Origin: Pseudomonadota bacterium
Lineage (GTDB): Bacteria; Pseudomonadota; Gammaproteobacteria; Steroidobacterales; Steroidobacteraceae
DNA length: 64,000 bases
NCBI GenBank assembly: GCA_021816775.1
Contig: JAKAXA010000011.1
Location: forward strand, 1 to 64,000
Direction: 5' to 3'
How positions within the stretch are numbered: the stretch's first letter is position 1; the number at the start of each line of letters is the position of its first letter. The position numbers were made by a program, and so were the translations under genes. Below, one piece after another: positions 59,059-64,000 of this stretch. The notes under the pieces are model-generated. The model was not told the DNA's origin. It did no database searches and worked only from the letters and a program-made list of their open reading frames with translations.

Positions 59059-59192
59059 GCTCGACTCCGGAGGGGGCTGCCACGCGGCGTGATCAGCGTC
59101 ATTCTAGCGGCGCTCGGACGGGGTGGAGCAGCTGCGGGTCTCATTATGTGCACTTGCGCACAGGCTCGAGCGCACGCGCGGGCGTGGCGTTT

Positions 59193-60215
59193 TCATCGCC
59201 CGCCGGTGATCGGAGTCAGAACGGTCTTGGCGGCGGCCCCGGGGAATTCCCGCACCAGACGCGGCACGAGATAGCCCGGCAGACGCGCCGCCAGCGCGCC
59301 GGCGAGCGCGCGCGCGCGCTCATCGGGCACGAGGAAGTGCGCCGCGCCGCGCACCCGGTCGAGCGCATGCAGGTAATAGGGCAGCACGCCCGCGGCGAAC
59401 AGCTCCTGCGAGAGCCGCGCCAGCACCGCGGCCTCGTCGTTGATGCCGGCGAGCAGCACCGTTTGGTTGAGCAGCGTGGCGCCCGCGGCGCGCATCTTCG
59501 CGCAGGCCTCGCGCAGCGCGGCATCGATTTCGTTGGGGTGATTGATGTGCAGCACGAGCACAACGGGCACTGTGCTCGAGCGCAGCCACTCGGTGAGCCC
59601 CGCATCGATGCGCGCGGGCAGCACCACCGGTTGGCGGGTGTGCACGCGGATGCGCCGCACATGGGGAATCTGCGTGAGCGAGCCGGTGAGAGCGCTCAGG
59701 CGCGCGTTGCTCAGAGACAGCGGGTCGCCGCCGCTCAAGATGATCTCCTCGAGCGAGGGATCGGCGGCGATCGCCGCCAGCGCCTCGCTCCAGCGCTCGC
59801 CCTCACCGTGCTGTGCCGCGTAGGGAAACTCGCGCCGGAAGCAGTAACGGCAATGCACCGCACAGGTCTCGGTGGCGATGAGCAGTGCCCGGCCGTGGTA
59901 CTTCTGCAGCAATGCCGGGGCGCGCTGCGCGGCGCGCTCCTGCAGAGGATCGGCGCCGAAGCCGGGCGGCTCGAGCAGTTCCTCGGCCACGGGCAGAACC
60001 TGGCGCAGCAGCGGGTCCTCGGGATCCCCCCGACGCATGCGCGCCACGAAGCTGCGCGGAACGCGCAGCGGGAAAGACGTTGCGGCCCCCGCCGAGAGCG
60101 CCTCCGGGGGCAGACCGAGCGCCTCGGCCAGCTCCTGCGGGCGGGTGATGGCCTCGGCGAGCTCCTGCTGCCAGGAGGCGGGAATCTGGCGGGGTCGGAC
60201 CGATGCCGGTATCAT
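59193..60215 (-). CDS. epmB: EF-P beta-lysylation protein EpmB
   Basis: A 340-residue radical-SAM lysine 2,3-aminomutase homologue that converts alpha-lysine to beta-lysine for EF-P. The radical-SAM motif CAVHCRYCF has Cys118, Cys122 and Cys125; [13 protein letters not shown] and [12 protein letters not shown] are family blocks. Short KamA-like proteins next to efp are EpmB. The start at 60215 ([10 protein letters not shown]) is divergent from efp; the longer frame runs into the efp gene. Confidence 0.93.
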   Translation of the reverse strand: MIPASVRPRQIPASWQQELAEAITRPQELAEALGLPPEALSAGAATSFPLRVPRSFVARMRRGDPEDPLLRQVLPVAEELLEPPGFGADPLQERAAQRAPALLQKYHGRALLIATETCAVHCRYCFRREFPYAAQHGEGERWSEALAAIAADPSLEEIILSGGDPLSLSNARLSALTGSLTQIPHVRRIRVHTRQPVVLPARIDAGLTEWLRSSTVPVVLVLHINHPNEIDAALREACAKMRAAGATLLNQTVLLAGINDEAAVLARLSQELFAAGVLPYYLHALDRVRGAAHFLVPDERARALAGALAARLPGYLVPRLVREFPGAAAKTVLTPITGGR

Positions 60216-60216
60216 A

Positions 60217-60243
60217 CGCGGCCCTTTAATCGGAGAGGCCGCG
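60217..60243. repeat. 7-bp inverted repeat in the epmB-efp divergent region
   Basis: CGCGGCC, thirteen bases, GGCCGCG, between the start codons of epmB and efp. It could be an operator shared by the two, or an mRNA hairpin in the efp leader. A TATCAT box lies just before it on the plus strand. No regulator is known. Confidence 0.45.
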
Positions 60244-60272
60244 CATTGTGCCGCTCCGGCAGCGAGAAAGAA

Positions 60273-60842
60273 ATGGCCAGCTACACCACCGCCGAAATCC
60301 GCTCGGGTCTGAAGGTCCTGCTCGACGGCGATCCCTACGCCGTGGTTGAGAACGAGTTCGTCAAGCCCGGCAAGGGCCAGGCCTTCAACCGCATCAAGGT
60401 CCGCAACCTCAAGACCGGCCGGACCATCGAGAAGACGTTCAAGTCGGGCGATTCGCTCGAGGCGGCCGACGTGGTCGACAGCGAGATGCAGTACCTCTAC
60501 CAGGACGGGGACTTCTGGCACTTCATGGTGCCGGACAGCTTCGAGCAGTACACCGCGGGCAAGGCGGCGGTGGGCGAGAGCGCACAGTGGCTGAAGGAGG
60601 GCGTCACCTGCATCGTCACGCTGTGGAACGGCGAGCCGCTGGTGATCACACCGCCGGCGCACGTGGAGCTGAAGATCGTCGAGACCGATCCGGGCCTGCG
60701 CGGGGACACCGCCACCGGCGGGCAGAAGCCGGCGAAGCTCGAGACCGGCGCCGTGGTGCGCGTGCCGCTGTTCATCGATCAGGGCGAGGTCATCCGCATC
60801 GACACGCGCAGCGGCGCATATGTCTCGCGCGCCAAGCAGTAA
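60273..60842 (+). CDS. efp: Translation elongation factor P
   Basis: A 189-residue EF-P that relieves ribosome stalling at polyproline. The modified residue is Lys34 in [17 protein letters not shown]; the three-domain pattern with VPDSFEQYT and [20 protein letters not shown] is complete. epmA and epmB lie on either side, so Lys34 is expected to carry beta-lysine. The start at 60273 gives [12 protein letters not shown]. It converges with the GAF gene with 15 bases between. Confidence 0.97.
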   Translation: MASYTTAEIRSGLKVLLDGDPYAVVENEFVKPGKGQAFNRIKVRNLKTGRTIEKTFKSGDSLEAADVVDSEMQYLYQDGDFWHFMVPDSFEQYTAGKAAVGESAQWLKEGVTCIVTLWNGEPLVITPPAHVELKIVETDPGLRGDTATGGQKPAKLETGAVVRVPLFIDQGEVIRIDTRSGAYVSRAKQ

Positions 60843-60857
60843 GCGCGAGGCTCGCCT

Positions 60858-61364
60858 CTAGCGCGCAGCGCCCTCGAAGCGGCTGGCCGCGAGCATCACG
60901 CGCGCCAGGCGCTCGAGGCCGCGCCCATCCTCCTCATCGAATCGGCCCGGCAGCGGGCTGTCGATGTCGAGCACCCCGAGCAGCTGTCCGTCGGCGATGA
61001 GCGGCACGACGACCTCCGAGCGCGAGGCGGTATCGCAGGCGATGTGCCCGGGAAAGGCATGGACGTCACGCACCACCAGCGTCGCGCGGCGCTCGGCCGC
61101 CGTGCCGCACACGCCGCGTCCGAGGGCGATGCGCACGCAGGCCGGCTTGCCCTGAAACGGCCCGAGCACCAGTTCCCCGCCGCGCAGGAAATAAAATCCC
61201 GCCCAGTTGATCTCCGGGAGCGCCTCGAACAGCAGCGCGGCGGTGTTGGCCGTGTTGGCGATGGCATCGCTTTCGCCGGCGAGCAGCGCCTCGAGATCGC
61301 CGGTGAGCTCGGCGTAGCCGGCGCGCTTGTCCTGAAAATCGTACCGTTTGCTCGTGTGCTCCAT
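60858..61364 (-). CDS. msrC: Free methionine-R-sulfoxide reductase (GAF domain)
   Basis: A 168-residue GAF-domain protein of the fRMsr (YebR/MsrC) family, which repairs free methionine-(R)-sulfoxide. The three redox cysteines are Cys76, Cys86 and Cys110 (PACVRIALGRGVCGTAA, and GHIACD). The family block NWAGFYFLRGGELVLGPFQG is present. The start at 61364 is 13 bases after epmA; the longer frame overlaps epmA. Confidence 0.92.
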   Translation of the reverse strand: MEHTSKRYDFQDKRAGYAELTGDLEALLAGESDAIANTANTAALLFEALPEINWAGFYFLRGGELVLGPFQGKPACVRIALGRGVCGTAAERRATLVVRDVHAFPGHIACDTASRSEVVVPLIADGQLLGVLDIDSPLPGRFDEEDGRGLERLARVMLAASRFEGAAR

Positions 61365-61377
61365 GGGAACCTCGCAA

Positions 61378-62373
61378 TCAGGCGCGTTCGATGGGGAAGG
61401 ACAACACGTCGTCGATGCGTCCGGCGCCCTCGGCCAGCATGACGAGCCGATCGAACCCGAGCGCCACGCCGCAGCACTCCGGCAGCCCCGCCTCGAGCGC
61501 CGCGAGCAGCCGCTCGTCGAGCGCGGCGGTGCAGAGCGCGAGCCGCCGCCGCTCGGCGATGTCGTGCTCGAAGCGTGCGCGCTGCTCGCGCGCATCGGCG
61601 AGCTCGTGAAAGCCGTTGGCGAGCTCGATGCCCTCGCAGTACAGCTCGAAGCGCTGCGCGGCGCGCCGGTCCGCCGGATCGAGCCGGGCGAGGGCCGCCT
61701 GGCTCGCCGGATAACCGTACACGAACGTGAGCGCGCCGCGTCCGAGCTCGGGTCCGACCCTGACGCTCATCAGCAGCTCGAGCAGCTCGTCGCGGTCGTC
61801 CGAAGCACCCGTGAAGCCCGCCGCCCGCGCCGCGGCCGTCAGCTCCTGCATCGAGGCGCTGAACGGATCGATGCCCAGCTGCTGCAGGAACGCCTGCCGA
61901 TAGCTCACGCGGGTGCTGGCGCGGCCGCCAGCGCGAGCGCCAAGCAGTTCGCGCACCAGCGCATCAACCTCATCCATGAGCGCATCGAGCGTCCAGCCCA
62001 GCCGGTACCACTCGATCAGGGTGAACTCCGCGTTGTGCAGCCGGCCGCGCTCGAGGCCGCGCACGACGTGACAGATCTGATAGATGTCGCCCACGCCGCC
62101 GGCGAGCAGCCGCTTCATGGCGTATTCGGGCGAAGTGTGCAGGAAGTACTGCCGCGCGGACCCGCCGGTCGCATCGGTGAAGGTCACCCGCGCGGAATGA
62201 ATGTGTACGTCGGTCACCGGGGCGTTGACCACCAGCGGGGTGTCCACCTCCAGCACGGCGCGCGCGGCGAAGAAGCGTCGCGCCGCATCGAGCAGCGCCG
62301 CCCGGCGGCGCAGCATCGCGACCGTCGCGCTGGCGCGCCAGTCTGTAACCTGCGGGCCGCCCGTCATGGTCAT
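61378..62373 (-). CDS. epmA: EF-P--lysine ligase EpmA
   Basis: A 331-residue class II lysyl-tRNA synthetase paralogue without the anticodon-binding domain (PoxA/GenX), which attaches (R)-beta-lysine to EF-P. Motif 2 reads VRGLERGRLHNAEFTLIEWY, and motif 3 lies in CCGVALGFDRLVML. The start at 62373 overlaps the psd stop as ATGA; the frame to 62610 is inside psd. Confidence 0.95.
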   Translation of the reverse strand: MTMTGGPQVTDWRASATVAMLRRRAALLDAARRFFAARAVLEVDTPLVVNAPVTDVHIHSARVTFTDATGGSARQYFLHTSPEYAMKRLLAGGVGDIYQICHVVRGLERGRLHNAEFTLIEWYRLGWTLDALMDEVDALVRELLGARAGGRASTRVSYRQAFLQQLGIDPFSASMQELTAAARAAGFTGASDDRDELLELLMSVRVGPELGRGALTFVYGYPASQAALARLDPADRRAAQRFELYCEGIELANGFHELADAREQRARFEHDIAERRRLALCTAALDERLLAALEAGLPECCGVALGFDRLVMLAEGAGRIDDVLSFPIERA

Positions 62374-63272
62374 CCGCGCCCCGGGACGCTCAGGAGCCGG
62401 CCGAGCGTCTGGCCGGCCCGGATGCTCGCGCCCGGGCCGAGGTCCGTGCGCCACTCGGCCGCCTGCGGCGGGAGCAGCAGGATCACGGTGGAGCCCATGT
62501 TGAAGCGGCCGAGCTCGGCGCCCTTCGCGAGGCGCAGCGGCGCGCGCGCGGCGGTCACCGGCAGCTCGGCGAGCTGCCGGGCCGCGCGCGGGGCGACATC
62601 GCCGTGCCACACCGTGCTCATGCTGCCGACGAACAGCGCCCCGACCATGACCAGGCCGAAGGCGAGCGGTCCGTCCTCAAAGAGCAGCACCACCCGCTCG
62701 TTGCGGGCAAACAGCCCGGGCACCGCGGCGGCCGTCGTGGCGTTGACGCTGAAGAGCCGCCCGGGGACAAACCAGGCCGCGCGCAGCTCGGCCTCGAGCG
62801 GCATGTGGATGCGGTGATAGTCGTAGGGTGCCAGATACAGCGTCGCGAACGACCCGCCGCAGAAGCATCGCGACCATTCCGGGCGGCCGGCCAGGAGCGC
62901 CTCGACGGTGTAATCGTGCCCCTTGGCCTGCACGATGCGCGAGCCCTCCAGGCGGCCGATCTGACTGATGGTGCCGTCGACCGGGGAGGCGAGGGCGAGC
63001 GGATCGGGCGCGCACGGACGGGTGCCCGGCCGCAGCGCGCGCGTGAAGAAGGCGTTGAAGGTCGGGTAGCTGTGCGGCTCGGCGTTCAGCGCATCGCGCA
63101 TGTCGGGATGGAAGTGACGCACGAACGCGCCGATCAGCGCCCGTTTCAGCGGTCGGGCATCGCTGCGCGTGAGGCGCAGGACCAGTCGGGAGAGAAAATG
63201 CTGGGGCAACAGGTGCTGCAGCGCGACAAACAGGCGTGCGCGCAGGGTCGGTGAGTCCGTCACGCCTGTCAT
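62370..63272 (-). CDS. psd: Phosphatidylserine decarboxylase proenzyme
   Basis: A 300-residue membrane-associated pyruvoyl enzyme that makes phosphatidylethanolamine. The self-cleavage site is GST at 260-262 in GRFNMGSTVILLL, where the more usual LGST has Met for Leu. Other blocks: FNAFFTRALRPGTRP, ASPVDGTIS with the Asp of the triad, and YDYHRIHMP with its His. With MprF it shows two membrane-lipid modification routes in this window. It follows the SCO1-like gene by 15 bases. Confidence 0.95.
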   Translation of the reverse strand: MTGVTDSPTLRARLFVALQHLLPQHFLSRLVLRLTRSDARPLKRALIGAFVRHFHPDMRDALNAEPHSYPTFNAFFTRALRPGTRPCAPDPLALASPVDGTISQIGRLEGSRIVQAKGHDYTVEALLAGRPEWSRCFCGGSFATLYLAPYDYHRIHMPLEAELRAAWFVPGRLFSVNATTAAAVPGLFARNERVVLLFEDGPLAFGLVMVGALFVGSMSTVWHGDVAPRAARQLAELPVTAARAPLRLAKGAELGRFNMGSTVILLLPPQAAEWRTDLGPGASIRAGQTLGRLLSVPGRG

Positions 63273-63287
63273 GAGCGGCTCCGGGGA

Positions 63288-63908
63288 TCAGCCGCTCGTG
63301 AGCAGCCGCTCGGCGCTGGCGCGCAGCGCGGCGGCGAGCCGCCGCCCGTCAACGGGCGGCGTGAACACCGCAACCTCGCGCCCACGCGCATCGAGCAGAA
63401 ACAGCGCCACGGTATGCTCGAACGTCTTGCCGCCGCCGGGCAGCGCGATCCGCCCGCGCGCGACGCCGAGGCGCGCGGCGAGGCCGCGAATCTGCGCCAT
63501 GGGCCCGGTGAGGCCGATGAACTGCGGATCGAACCGGCGCAGAAACTTCGCGAGCACCGGCGGCGTGTCGTGCCGCGGATCGATCGAGACGAACAGCACC
63601 TGCAGCGGCACCAGCGGCACGCGCTGCTGCACCCGCGCGAGCAGGGCGAGCGTGTCGGGGCATTCGTCCGCGCAGCGGGTGTAACCGAAGTACATCAGGG
63701 TCAGGTGACTGCGCAGGTCGGCGCGGTGGAACGGGCGACCGCGGCTGTCGGTCAGCGCAAACGGGCCGAGCGCCCGCGGCCGCGGCAGCCAGGTCCCGTA
63801 GGCGGGCACGGCTGCGTGGCTGTACCGCGCGACGGCCAGCCGGTACCCTGCGAAGCCGGCGCCCACGCACACCAGCGCCACCAGCGCCCAGAAGTAACGA
63901 GAGGACAT
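63288..63908 (-). CDS. SCO1/SenC-type copper chaperone
   Basis: A 206-residue protein with an N-terminal membrane anchor (about residues 5-25) and a periplasmic thioredoxin fold. The copper ligands are Cys79 and Cys83 (FGYTRCADECPDTL) and His165 (KTFEHTVALF), so all three are kept. SCO proteins deliver copper to cytochrome oxidase CuA or reduce its cysteines. The start at 63908 (MSSRYF) is chosen since the longer frame lacks homology and adds a basic leader. Confidence 0.92.
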   Translation of the reverse strand: MSSRYFWALVALVCVGAGFAGYRLAVARYSHAAVPAYGTWLPRPRALGPFALTDSRGRPFHRADLRSHLTLMYFGYTRCADECPDTLALLARVQQRVPLVPLQVLFVSIDPRHDTPPVLAKFLRRFDPQFIGLTGPMAQIRGLAARLGVARGRIALPGGGKTFEHTVALFLLDARGREVAVFTPPVDGRRLAAALRASAERLLTSG

Positions 63909-64000
63909 GCCACAAGTATCCCACAGCGAGCCCGGGCGCGCCCCGCGCGCCGTGCGCGTCTCGGTGCGGCGGCTGATCGAGCAGGGCGCCACGCGGCTGC
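63907..64000 (+). CDS. Start of a possible gene, cut by the window edge
   Basis: An open frame from ATG 63907 runs out of the window. About 31 residues are visible, ending VRRLIEQGATRL, which recalls the N-terminus of PrmB-type glutamine methyltransferases, but this is too short to decide. The ATG shares two bases with the opposite SCO1 start, which makes a later start such as GTG 63952 likely. Confidence 0.3.
   Translation, partial: MPQVSHSEPGRAPRAVRVSVRRLIEQGATRL

Noticed and set aside
57184-59274. A 696-codon plus-strand frame
   Set aside because: It is antisense to the FimX-like gene and has no homology pattern.

Overview
The window is a very GC-rich bacterial chromosome segment with densely packed, mostly overlapping genes. 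The gene content points to a motile gammaproteobacterium. The evidence is a FlhF/FlhG/FliA/CheY/CheZ/MotC/MotD flagellar block of the Pseudomonas-Xanthomonas type, a glyA-nrdR-ribD-ribE-ribBX-ribH-nusB-thiL block, ParE/ParC, and EF-P with its beta-lysylation enzymes. A lineage near Xanthomonadales, Nevskiales or Steroidobacter is my guess; no rRNA or tRNA is present to confirm it.

Bases 87-20464, minus strand: one long motility run. Reading in the direction of transcription it is fliL, fliM, fliN, fliO, fliP, fliQ, fliR, flhB, flhA, flhF, flhG, fliA, cheY, cheZ, motC, motD, a DUF2802 gene, a STAS protein, cheA, cheW and two chemoreceptors. Many neighbours share ATGA or GTGA stop/start overlaps. 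A near-perfect sigma-54 promoter drives fliL. A second sigma-54-like site and a sigma-28-like site lie inside the run, before the DUF2802 gene and before STAS-cheA, so the chemotaxis end can be expressed later than the basal body.

Bases 20465-29902, plus strand: a 357-base divergent control region, a FleQ-like sigma-54 activator without an N-terminal receiver domain, a second receiver-less activator that itself has a sigma-54 promoter, then fliE-fliF-fliG-fliH-fliI-fliJ-fliK. This resembles a regulatory cascade: RpoN plus FleQ-like, then the second activator and basal-body genes, then FliA, then chemotaxis.

Bases 29903-35711, minus strand: an atypical PilZ protein, a DUF4145 protein, a full-length MprF (lysyl-phosphatidylglycerol synthase/flippase) and EttA. 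Bases 35939-43242, plus strand: glyA, nrdR, the riboflavin genes interrupted by a TlpA-like thioredoxin, nusB and thiL. The ribBA-type gene has lost the zinc cysteines of its GTP cyclohydrolase II half. Bases 43363-46948, plus: a Ser/Thr kinase fused to a cyclic-nucleotide-binding domain and a two-component pair.

Bases 46959-50128, minus: folE2, dxs and xseB. Facing them from a shared palindromic promoter region is a plus-strand group of rubrerythrin, a GlpC-like iron-sulfur oxidoreductase and DUF3501, the best candidate here for an incompletely described redox system. Then come parE-parC (plus), a FimX-like degenerate c-di-GMP protein (minus), and the translation-factor group epmB / efp / epmA with msrC, psd and a SCO1-type copper chaperone. 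A possible new gene begins at the right edge. I saw no insertion sequence, prophage, CRISPR array, tRNA or rRNA.
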